Shown: piece by piece, positions 6,967 through 14,088 of the stretch | Numbering within the stretch: the stretch's first letter is position 1 | Layout of the letters: the number at the start of each line of letters is the position of its first letter | Source: DATBMY01 sp036554605 | GTDB lineage: Bacteria > Acidobacteriota > Blastocatellia > UBA7656 | NCBI GenBank assembly: GCA_036554605.1 | Contig: DATBMY010000481.1 | Coordinates: 1-19,934 of the forward strand | DNA: 19,934 nucleotides | Direction of reading: 5' to 3' | Program-made: the position numbers and the translations under genes | Notes under the pieces: model-generated | What the model was told of the DNA's origin: nothing | Seen by the model: the letters and a program-made list of their open reading frames with translations, nothing else | Databases searched by the model: none

Positions 6967-9900
6967 TTAGTTTCTAATACGCTCGCGCTCGAACCATTTA
7001 TATAGCGAGGGCAAAATAAGCAGCGTCAAAAGCGTTGACGTTATAAGCCCTCCGATGACGACCGTGGCGAGCGGGCGTTGGACCTCGGCGCCCGCCGAAG
7101 TGGCAACGGCCATCGGTATAAAACCGAGGCTCGCAACCAGTGCCGTCATCAGTACCGGCCTGAGCCGCGTTATAGCACCTTCTCTGACCGCCTCGTCCAG
7201 ATTTCTTCCTTCGGCGCGAAGGCGATTAATATAGCTCACCATCACAAGGCCGTTGAGCACCGCTACGCCAAACAGAGCGATGAAGCCGACGCCGGCCGAG
7301 ATAGAGAAAGGCATCCCGCGCAGCAAGAGCGCAAGTATTCCGCCGACGGCGGCGAACGGAATGCCGGTGTAGATCAACAGCGCCTGCCTGACCGAGCCAA
7401 AGGTTGTAAACAGCAAAACGAAGATCAGAAACATCGCGAGCGGCACGACGATGAGCAGTCGCGAGGTCGCGCGCTGGAGGTTTTCGAACTGCCCTCCCCA
7501 GGTTACGTAGTAACCGGGCGGCAGCTTGACCTGATCCTCAATGGCTGCCTGAGCCTCCTCGACGAAACTCCCAATGTCGCGCCCGCGCACGTTAAGCTCA
7601 ATGCTTATGCGGCGGCGCGCATCTTCCCTCGATATTTGCGCGGGTCCCGACACGAGTCTTATGTCGGCCACCTGCGAGAGAGGCACTCGCTGGCCGTTCG
7701 GGGCCGGGACCAGCAGGTTCCTGATCGTTTCAAGGTTCCGGCTCGCCACGTCCGTCAGGCGAACCACCATATTAAACCGCTGCTCGCCCTCATAAACCTG
7801 CCCGGCCAACTTGCCGGCGACGATGGACTCTACAAGGTCATTAACGTCTTCGACGTTGATACCATAGCGGGATATGGCTGCGCGATCCGGCTTGATCTGA
7901 AGCTGGGGCAGTCCCGAAACGGCCTCGGCTTTCACGTCCTCGGCGCCATTTACTCTGCTTACGGCCCGGGCGATCTCATCAGCCTTCCTCTTGAGCATAT
8001 CGAGGTCGTCGCCGAACAGCTTGATTGCAACATCCGAGCGCACGCCTGCTATAAGCTCTGAGACGCGAAGCTCGATTGGCTGCGAGAAACTGAAGGCGGC
8101 GTTGGGCACTCTATTCTCAAGCGCGTCGGACATCTTCTCTACCAGCTCTTCCTTACTATGAGCGCTCGTCCATTCCCAAGGCGGCTTCAGCCCTATATAA
8201 AGATCGCTGAAGTCCACGCTCATCGGATCGGTCGCCACTTCGGCCCGCCCGGTTTTCGAAACTACCTTTGTCACTTCGGGAAACTCTTTCAACACGCGCT
8301 CGACTTCGGTCGTCGTGCGAATCGACTGGTTGAGCGACACGCTCGGCAACTGCTGCACCTGTATCGCAAGCGCCCCTTCATCTAAACGCGGAATAAACTC
8401 TGAGCCGAGAAACGGGAATACTGCCGCGCTCAATACGACCAGAGCGAGCGCGGCGGCGGCCGACTTCCTGCGATTGCTCAGCACGAAATCGAGCATCGGC
8501 CGGTACAGCCTCTTCGCGTAACGAATGATCGGGCTTTCGGCTTCCGAAACCTGCCCGCGCAGCACAAAAGTCATGGCCGCCGGAACGTAGGTGAGCGAAA
8601 GGATCATCGAAGCTATAAGCGCGAAGGCGACCGTCAGCGCCATCGGAGTGAACATCTTTCCTTCGATACCGGTCAGGCTGAGAATTGGCAGGTAGACTAT
8701 AATGATAATCAGCTCGCCGAACATAGTCGCGCGGCGCACCTCTCTTGAAGATTCATAAACGGTCTGCTGAAGCTCCGAGTCGCTGAGCGGCCGGCCCATC
8801 TCGCGCTGCTTCTCGGCAATACGCCGAACGCCGTTCTCGACCATGATGACCGCGCCATCTACTATTAACCCGAAGTCAATCGCGCCCAGGCTCATCAGGT
8901 TTCCGGAGATATTAAACAACCGCATGAAGATCGCGGCGATGAGCATCGAAAGGGGGATGACCGTAGCCACCAGCAACGACCCTCGCCAGTTGCCCAGCAA
9001 AAGTACCAGCACTAGGATCACGATAATTGCGCCTTCCACGAGATTCTTTGCGACCGTGGCGATGGTCCGGTCGACAAGCTCCGTGCGGTCGTAGAAAGGC
9101 ACAAGCTCAACGCCTTCAGGCAAGGTCTTCTTTACTTGCTCAACTCGCTCCTTCACCCGCCTGACCACTTCGCGGGAGTTCTCGCCTTTAAGCATCATGG
9201 CTATCCCGGCGACGATCTCTCCCTCGCCGTCCGCCGTGACCGCGCCCTGGCGAATGGTCGCGCCCGTTACTACTTCGCCCAGGTCGCGCACATAGACCGG
9301 CACGCCCTCGGCGCCGGTCTTGACGACGATGTTTGCTATGTCGTCGGCTGACTCTACCAGCCCGATGCCGCGCAGCAGGTATTGTTCCGCGCCATGCTCT
9401 ATATAAGCCCCCCCGACGTTGGCATTGTTGCGGGCGACGGATTCGAGCACGTCGCGCAATCCCAGGTCGTAGGCTTGAAGCTTCAACGGGTCGAGCCGCA
9501 CCTGATACTGCTTTTCAAGTCCCCCGAAGCTGTTCACCTCGGTGACGCCGGGAACGCCCAGCAATTGCCGTCGCACGTTCCAATCCTGAATCGTGCGCAG
9601 CGCCGTGGCATCATAGCCGTTGCCGTTCGCCCTCAATTCGTACTGGTATATTTCTCCGAGCCCGGTCGAGATCGGTCCCATTTCAGGCGAGCCGATCTTA
9701 TCAGGTATCTGCTCGCGCGCCTGTGTCAGCCGTTCAAGAACGAGCTGGCGGGCGAAATATATGTCCACCGAATCGTCAAAGACGATTGTGGCAGCCGACA
9801 GCCCGAACTTAGAGACCGAGCGTATCTCCTCTATGTCGGGCAGACCGCTCATAGCCACTTCGATGGGAAACGTAATTTGTCGCTCGACTTCGAGCGGGGC

Positions 9901-10068
9901 CAGCGAAGGGGCGGCGGTCAGCACCTGCACCTGAACGTTGGTCACGTCGGGCACCGCGTCAATTGGGAGCTGCCGCAAGCTGTAGCCGCCCGCGCTGACC
10001 ACTATCGCCACCATTAGCATGACGAGCAGGCGCTGCGAGACCGAGAATCTAATAATCGCGTTAATCAT
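6967..10068 (-). CDS. czcA: CzcA-type heavy-metal RND efflux pump, inner-membrane subunit
   Basis: 1033 aa, a normal length for heavy-metal RND pumps. The inner-membrane proton antiporter exports metal ions through the periplasmic adaptor and outer-membrane channel encoded upstream. It begins with a transmembrane segment (RLLVMLMVAIVVSAGG) followed by LPIDAVPDVTNVQVQV and MGPISTGLGEIYQY, both typical of the CzcA/CusA group. In TM4 the DFGLIVDGAVIMVEN signature (about residues 398-412) supplies the Asp-Asp-Glu proton and metal relay of CzcA. The porter domain reads RVSELIAGVRSDVAIK; the Met that CusA uses there for Cu/Ag is Glu. I therefore favour divalent ions (Zn, Co, Ni, Cd) over Cu(I), but databases mix these names. 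The start overlaps the stop of the adaptor gene (TGATG), so the two are translationally coupled. No terminator is visible at the 3' end. Confidence 0.92.
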   Translation of the reverse strand: MINAIIRFSVSQRLLVMLMVAIVVSAGGYSLRQLPIDAVPDVTNVQVQVLTAAPSLAPLEVERQITFPIEVAMSGLPDIEEIRSVSKFGLSAATIVFDDSVDIYFARQLVLERLTQAREQIPDKIGSPEMGPISTGLGEIYQYELRANGNGYDATALRTIQDWNVRRQLLGVPGVTEVNSFGGLEKQYQVRLDPLKLQAYDLGLRDVLESVARNNANVGGAYIEHGAEQYLLRGIGLVESADDIANIVVKTGAEGVPVYVRDLGEVVTGATIRQGAVTADGEGEIVAGIAMMLKGENSREVVRRVKERVEQVKKTLPEGVELVPFYDRTELVDRTIATVAKNLVEGAIIVILVLVLLLGNWRGSLLVATVIPLSMLIAAIFMRLFNISGNLMSLGAIDFGLIVDGAVIMVENGVRRIAEKQREMGRPLSDSELQQTVYESSREVRRATMFGELIIIIVYLPILSLTGIEGKMFTPMALTVAFALIASMILSLTYVPAAMTFVLRGQVSEAESPIIRYAKRLYRPMLDFVLSNRRKSAAAALALVVLSAAVFPFLGSEFIPRLDEGALAIQVQQLPSVSLNQSIRTTTEVERVLKEFPEVTKVVSKTGRAEVATDPMSVDFSDLYIGLKPPWEWTSAHSKEELVEKMSDALENRVPNAAFSFSQPIELRVSELIAGVRSDVAIKLFGDDLDMLKRKADEIARAVSRVNGAEDVKAEAVSGLPQLQIKPDRAAISRYGINVEDVNDLVESIVAGKLAGQVYEGEQRFNMVVRLTDVASRNLETIRNLLVPAPNGQRVPLSQVADIRLVSGPAQISREDARRRISIELNVRGRDIGSFVEEAQAAIEDQVKLPPGYYVTWGGQFENLQRATSRLLIVVPLAMFLIFVLLFTTFGSVRQALLIYTGIPFAAVGGILALLLRGMPFSISAGVGFIALFGVAVLNGLVMVSYINRLRAEGRNLDEAVREGAITRLRPVLMTALVASLGFIPMAVATSAGAEVQRPLATVVIGGLITSTLLTLLILPSLYKWFERERIRN

Positions 10069-11531
10069 CAGTGGCTATGCTCTCCCAAATTGCCTCTCAT
10101 CAGTTGTGTCTTGAGCGTGAAGCTTCCCTTCGCCACCACGCGCTCCCCTGGCGCAAGGCCGCTCATTACTCGTTGATAGCCATCGACCACGCCCCCTAGT
10201 TCCACGTCGCGGACCTCGAAGTGCCGAGGCTCATCCGCTTTGACGATGAAGACGACCGTCCGCTCGCCGATGCGCTGCACGGCTTCTTCAGGGATTACTA
10301 TCTCGCTCGCTCGCCCCTCGCCCGCCGCTTGAGCGCCGGTCTCAAATCCAACTTCCACAAACATGCCGACTTTCAGTTGTTCATTCGGGTTGGCTACCTC
10401 AATGCGGACGCGGGCCGTTCGCGTCTCTTCTCTGAGTATCGGGTCGATATAGGTGACGCGGCCCGAGATTGCGCGCGCGCCCAATGCCGAGGAACGCACG
10501 TCCGCGGGTGTCCCTGCTTGCAAATGGCCTATCTGTGCTTCGGGCACGCTGGCTATCACCCAGACGGTCGAGATATTCGAGATTGTAAAGAGTGGCTTTC
10601 CCGCTTCAATGCCCGCGCCGGCATTTACACCCCGCTCGGTCACGGTCCCGGAGACGGGAGCGACAAGCGCGATGACTGAAGTGTCATGTTTTCCGCTGCC
10701 ATGATTATCTTCGCTGACATCTGCGCCCAGGGCGCGCAGGCTGTTACGCAGGTGGAGGGCTTCAACGCGAGCAATCTCGACCTCGGCTTTCGCTTCCTGA
10801 ACCTCACGGTTGAGCGAGATGTTGTTTTGATAATCGTACTCGGCCTTCGCGGTCTTAAAAGCGGCCTCGGCGGCAATCAGGTCCTTGCCCGCGCCCGCGC
10901 CTAACTCGACCAGCCTGCGCGTTCGGCGAAGCGTAGCTTCAGCTTCGTCAAGGCGGGCCTTGGCCTGTAGCGCGGCAGAGCGATTCTCCGCGCGCTGGAC
11001 CCTGGCATAGTTCTGCTCGGCCAGCGTCATACGTGTTTCCGCTTCGTGAAGCTTGCCGTGCATCTCGGCCACTTCGGGGCTCGATACCACGGCGAGCACC
11101 GCGCCCGCGCGCACCCGGTCGCCAAGCGATACGTTCACCCGCTCGACCCGGCCCGACACAAGCGGCGTCACCTGTTGCGTCTCCTGCTGGTTAGCCTCGA
11201 CGGTCCCCGTCACTCGAAGCAGCGCGACTGCGGCCCGCTCGCTGACTTCGACAATCTCTATGCCCGCGGCCTCAAGCGCTTCGGGAGATAGCTCAACCTC
11301 CTTGACCTCTTCGTGGTCGTCGGCCTGCTCGACCGCGACCCCGACAGGAGCCTTCCTCCCATACCCGGAGCGCGACCATACGATCAAAGCGAGCATCACG
11401 ACAAGAGCGAGCGCCGCGACGATGAGCAGATTTCGGTTGCGGGACATCCGCGCAACCCTGACCCGCCTGTTGATCGTTTGATTATCTTTGAAGTTCCCGC
11501 TTGAATCTTCAGGTCTGAAATCCTCTGACAT
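10068..11531 (-). CDS. czcB: RND efflux periplasmic adaptor (membrane-fusion protein), CzcB/CusB-like
   Basis: 487 aa from the ATG at 11531, which has GAGGAAGAG upstream. A longer reading to 11654 would run inside the preceding gene and its first 41 residues look unlike the family. One membrane anchor (about 34-53, NLLIVAALALVVMLALIVWS) is followed by a lipoyl-type half (VTPLVSGRVERVNVSLGDRV, 121-140), a coiled-coil hairpin rich in Ala, Glu and Arg (about 155-265), the second lipoyl half (VIALVAPVSGTVTERGVNAG, about 286-305), then the beta-barrel and membrane-proximal domains. It links the inner-membrane pump to the outer-membrane channel. Short acidic and His stretches (DDHEE at 71-75; DNHGSGKHD at 275-283) might touch metal, but there is no Met-rich CusB-like metal site. 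The gap to the upstream gene is 10 bp and it shares one base with the pump gene. Confidence 0.92.
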   Translation of the reverse strand: MSEDFRPEDSSGNFKDNQTINRRVRVARMSRNRNLLIVAALALVVMLALIVWSRSGYGRKAPVGVAVEQADDHEEVKEVELSPEALEAAGIEIVEVSERAAVALLRVTGTVEANQQETQQVTPLVSGRVERVNVSLGDRVRAGAVLAVVSSPEVAEMHGKLHEAETRMTLAEQNYARVQRAENRSAALQAKARLDEAEATLRRTRRLVELGAGAGKDLIAAEAAFKTAKAEYDYQNNISLNREVQEAKAEVEIARVEALHLRNSLRALGADVSEDNHGSGKHDTSVIALVAPVSGTVTERGVNAGAGIEAGKPLFTISNISTVWVIASVPEAQIGHLQAGTPADVRSSALGARAISGRVTYIDPILREETRTARVRIEVANPNEQLKVGMFVEVGFETGAQAAGEGRASEIVIPEEAVQRIGERTVVFIVKADEPRHFEVRDVELGGVVDGYQRVMSGLAPGERVVAKGSFTLKTQLMRGNLGEHSH

Positions 11532-11541
11532 AATCTCTTCC

Positions 11542-12963
11542 TCACCTTTTCGAATCCTGAGAGAGGTTAGCCGGCGTCGCCATTGCCGCCTGAAGCTCCG
11601 CAAGGGCGCGATACCGCTCGGCGAGGGCTTCGATGTATTCGCGCTGCAAATCAATAAACCGGCGCTGCTCTACGAGCAGGTCGGTGACGCGAAACGCGCC
11701 TATCTGATATGCCTCGCGGATTGAGCGTATATTCTGTATGGAGCGGTCGAGCACTCCCTGTTCGTATATAGCCAGCGATTTCTTAGCAGCCTCGTATCGG
11801 GCATAAGCGGACGCCACTTCCGCGCGAACGACACCCTCGGCAAACTCCCGCCGCCGCCGCGTCTGTAATATCTCGGCCTCGGCTTCAGCTTTCGCGCCCT
11901 GGTTGCGGTTGAGGACAGGGATGCCTATCGAGACACCAAAAGTCAGCAGCCTGTCCTTATCGCGTAATACTCCCACGGGGGTGCTATCAAATACCGCGCT
12001 GCTGTCCGTATATCTGGTGAAGGCCGTAACGTCCGGTCTTGTTTGCGCGCGTGCAAGTCGCAGCCCGGCGCGCGCCGCCTCCTCAGCCAGTTGCGCGAGC
12101 CTTAAATCGGGTCGCGTTCTGAGGGCTGTCTCTATGGCCGATTCGACCGGGGGGAGATGCTCGGTTGAGATTTGGCCGTCGAGGTTTTCGCGCAACCGCA
12201 GAGGCTCGTCTAGATCAATGCCCGCAAGATGCTTTAATCGAAGAAATGATGCCTGCAATCGACCCTCTATAAGCGCGCGGCGCGATCTTAAACGATCAAC
12301 CTCACCCCTGAGCAGGTTCAGTTCAATTGGCGCCGATTCCCCTTCACTGACCCGCACTTCGACTACTCTTGCGGTCTGCTGGTCTATGTTGGTCAGCTCC
12401 TCCGTTATTGCAAGCTCGCGGACCGCGGCCAGCACTTCAACGTAAGAAGCGCGAATCTCTAATGCCAGTCTCCGTTCCCGGTCGGCCACTTCGGCCTCGG
12501 CAGCTTCCAGCTCGACTCGCGCCAGATCGACTCGGGCCTTTCGCTGCCCGGAGATTTCGAGCGGCAATGAAAAGCCTATGCTGGTTTCGCGCTCTCCGGC
12601 CGAGCCCGTCAGCCTCCCGGTGGTCTGCTCGAAATCAACGGTCGGGTTCGGTCTGAGCCCGGCTTGACGAAGGCGGGCGCGAGCGCGTTCGACGCCGTGA
12701 CGCGCGGCCGTGATCTCGGCATTCGCGGTGAGGGCGCGATTGATAATATCGTTCGACGAAACGCCCTGTATGGGATCAAAGTAAGCCGCCAGCGCTGAAA
12801 CCGGCGCGGGAACGGCTGAGACGCTCTGCGACTCGTTTTTTACACGCGCCACGATTCCTTCTGCTTGCGAATATTGACCCGCTGCGTAGCCGGGCATGGC
12901 GATAAGTAAAGCGCTATATAAAATGAATGCGCTGACAAGGCTACGATTTAACCTGTGTGACAT
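11542..12963 (-). CDS. czcC: TolC-family outer-membrane efflux protein, CzcC-like
   Basis: 473 aa. An N-terminal signal peptide (about 1-28, ALLIAMPGYAAG) directs it to the outer membrane. The rest is Ala, Glu and Arg-rich helix, with two related halves as in the outer-membrane efflux family: ITAARHGVERARARLRQAGL near 90-110 and a matching RLAQLAEEAARAGLRLARAQ near 300. Conserved family phrases include LRPNPTVDFEQT, SIGFSLPLEISGQRKARVDL and SIGIPVLNRNQGAKAEAEAE. The protein forms the trimeric exit duct for the pump. The ATG is preceded by AGGAAAGGA with good spacing. It is the first of three tightly packed genes. A 160-bp gap separates it from the small Cys-rich gene upstream, and a GC hairpin lies in that gap next to its ribosome site. 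Confidence 0.92.
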   Translation of the reverse strand: MSHRLNRSLVSAFILYSALLIAMPGYAAGQYSQAEGIVARVKNESQSVSAVPAPVSALAAYFDPIQGVSSNDIINRALTANAEITAARHGVERARARLRQAGLRPNPTVDFEQTTGRLTGSAGERETSIGFSLPLEISGQRKARVDLARVELEAAEAEVADRERRLALEIRASYVEVLAAVRELAITEELTNIDQQTARVVEVRVSEGESAPIELNLLRGEVDRLRSRRALIEGRLQASFLRLKHLAGIDLDEPLRLRENLDGQISTEHLPPVESAIETALRTRPDLRLAQLAEEAARAGLRLARAQTRPDVTAFTRYTDSSAVFDSTPVGVLRDKDRLLTFGVSIGIPVLNRNQGAKAEAEAEILQTRRRREFAEGVVRAEVASAYARYEAAKKSLAIYEQGVLDRSIQNIRSIREAYQIGAFRVTDLLVEQRRFIDLQREYIEALAERYRALAELQAAMATPANLSQDSKR

Positions 12964-12985
12964 TAAACTCGTCCTTTCCTGGGCA

Positions 12986-13001
12986 AAGCCCCGCCGGGCT
13001 T
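12986..13001 (-). other. Small leader hairpin upstream of the outer-membrane factor gene
   Basis: On the minus strand AAGCCC-GGCG-GGGCTT forms a 6-bp stem with a 4-nt loop, just 5' of the AGGAAAGG ribosome site. It has no U-tract, so it is not a standard terminator. The rest of the 160-bp gap (12964-13123) shows no gene or convincing promoter. Confidence 0.35.
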
Positions 13002-13123
13002 ATCAAACGGTAGCGTCCTCTCCAGGTCCCGCACATGAGCGCAGATGCCGTTGCGCGAAATATAAATGCAAAGGCACGCGCCCATAGCGGACGCTTCGAG
13101 CAGGTGTTAAAAGAAGAGGAACC

Positions 13124-13549
13124 TCAGGAAAGACGGGGAGGGCGATAGAGCTTATGAGGCGGTCCGGTCGGCAGGGATGAGATCATCGGGTCCGTATTTA
13201 CCGGCTCTAACAGCATGCTTTCTATTACAAATTGGAGGCTCGGCAGAATGTGAGAGCAGCAGCAGAAGCAATCTTCCTCGGCTCGCTCGGGCGCCGGAGA
13301 CTCTTCCCCGTGAGAGTGAGAGCCGGCGCGAGTCGCGGAAACGGCAACCGTATTGTCTATCTCAGAGGCGGCGCTGGCGGGTAAAGATGACAGGCCCATC
13401 TCTTCCGCGCAAAGGTGCGGATTGGCGAGGTCCGCGACCGTAAAGACAAAGAAGAAGATCGCGATACCACGGCTTAGATAGCTTTGCCTCATCCATCTCA
13501 TATGATGATTACTGAGCCCAAAGATTATAACGCGCGGGGGAAATTGCAT
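13124..13549 (-). CDS. Small exported Cys/His-rich protein next to the metal efflux genes
   Basis: Up to 141 aa; I do not recognise a named family. A hydrophobic segment (about 29-39, IAIFFFVFTVA) lies near the N-terminus and looks like a signal peptide or anchor. Starts at 13501 or 13492 would give it a short basic leader (MRQSYLSRG), while the longest start at 13549 has a weak GAGAG ribosome site, so the true start is uncertain. The mature part holds HSH (78-80), then acidic residues and the cluster C94, C96-C97-C98, H100 (DCFCCCSH), and ends PHKLYRPPR. Such Cys/His density is typical of soft-metal binding. It lies in the same direction between a CxxCxxCC protein and the efflux genes, so a periplasmic metal-binding helper for the pump is a reasonable guess, not shown. 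Confidence 0.65.
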   Translation of the reverse strand: MQFPPRVIIFGLSNHHMRWMRQSYLSRGIAIFFFVFTVADLANPHLCAEEMGLSSLPASAASEIDNTVAVSATRAGSHSHGEESPAPERAEEDCFCCCSHILPSLQFVIESMLLEPVNTDPMISSLPTGPPHKLYRPPRLS

Positions 13550-13579
13550 ACAGTTAAATCTCTCGGCTTCCGTCCGTTA

Positions 13580-13987
13580 TTATCGCGCGGCCGGTTCTAT
13601 GCGCACGAGGTTTGCGACGGGGAGCGGCTTGCCTTCTTTTTCCAATCGCCAGAAGCAATCCTTCACGCCGAGCGGGCCGTCCATGCTGCCGTCATAGTCC
13701 CGGCACATCTGAGGGCGCGCCTCATATACGCCGCAGATGTAGTTAAGCTGGCCGCTTTCGGTTGCGATCTCTTTGAGCGCGTCGCACCGCTTCGGGATCG
13801 TGAAATAGTACTCTTCGAGGCCGCCGTTATTAACGTAATCGATCTTCAAGCCGTGCAGTTGCATCCAGTATATTTCGTCGCGCGCTTCATCGTCGACTTC
13901 GCCGCCGAAGAAGGTCATCGCCATACAGCATTTCCCGCACGCCAGACATAGCTCGGACTTGCGCTTCGCCGTGAGTCTCTTTTTCAT
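13580..13987 (-). CDS. YkgJ-family CxxCxxCC (putative zinc/iron-chelating) protein
   Basis: 135 aa. The ATG at 13987 is chosen because a perfect AAGGAG lies 5 nt upstream; a longer reading to 14020 would start inside the promoter and terminator region. Near the N-terminus after basic residues (MKKRLTAKRK) is ELCLACGKCCMAM, the C-x2-C-x2-C-C signature of the YkgJ family. Further cysteines follow in RCDAL, YICGVYEARPQMCRDYDG and VKDCFW, the usual second set. No signal peptide, so cytosolic. The family is thought to bind zinc or an iron-sulphur cluster; no reaction is established. It is the first gene after the terminator of the dikinase gene and may be co-transcribed with the small Cys-rich gene 30 bp downstream (to its longest start). 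Confidence 0.85.
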   Translation of the reverse strand: MKKRLTAKRKSELCLACGKCCMAMTFFGGEVDDEARDEIYWMQLHGLKIDYVNNGGLEEYYFTIPKRCDALKEIATESGQLNYICGVYEARPQMCRDYDGSMDGPLGVKDCFWRLEKEGKPLPVANLVRIEPAAR

Positions 13988-14019
13988 AATCTCCTTCGCC
14001 GTAAACCTGAGCTGAGGCA

Positions 14020-14048
14020 AAAATAAAAAGGCGGAAGGAAAAAATCAA
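14020..14048 (-). promoter_or_regulatory. Candidate promoter embedded in the terminator, upstream of the YkgJ-like gene
   Basis: On the minus strand TTGATT (14048-14043), a 17-nt spacer and TATTTT (14025-14020) resemble -35 and -10 boxes, four of six matches each. The spacer is the right arm of the terminator stem. Only about 33 nt separate -10 and ATG. Low-complexity AT sequence could give this by chance. Confidence 0.25.
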
Positions 14049-14065
14049 CCTTCCTTCCGCCTTTT
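14021..14065 (-). terminator. Strong intrinsic terminator of the pyruvate phosphate dikinase gene
   Basis: A perfect 15-bp stem (14026-14040 with 14051-14065; core AAAAGGCGGAAGGAA) and a 10-nt loop are followed on the minus strand by TTTTTATTTTTG. It begins 23 nt after the dikinase stop codon. The A-rich opposite flank is also present, but no + strand gene needs it. Confidence 0.92.
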
Positions 14066-14088
14066 CTTCAACTCTGCCCCGCGGCCCG

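Noticed and set aside
7078..8061. 327-codon open frame on the + strand opposite the RND pump gene
   Set aside because: Composition artefact of a GC-rich coding strand; the pump on the minus strand has full-length family motifs.
11531..11654. Longer start for the adaptor protein gene
   Set aside because: It would extend 113 bp into the outer-membrane factor gene and add 41 residues unlike the family, while the ATG at 11531 has a good ribosome site and a normal N-terminus.
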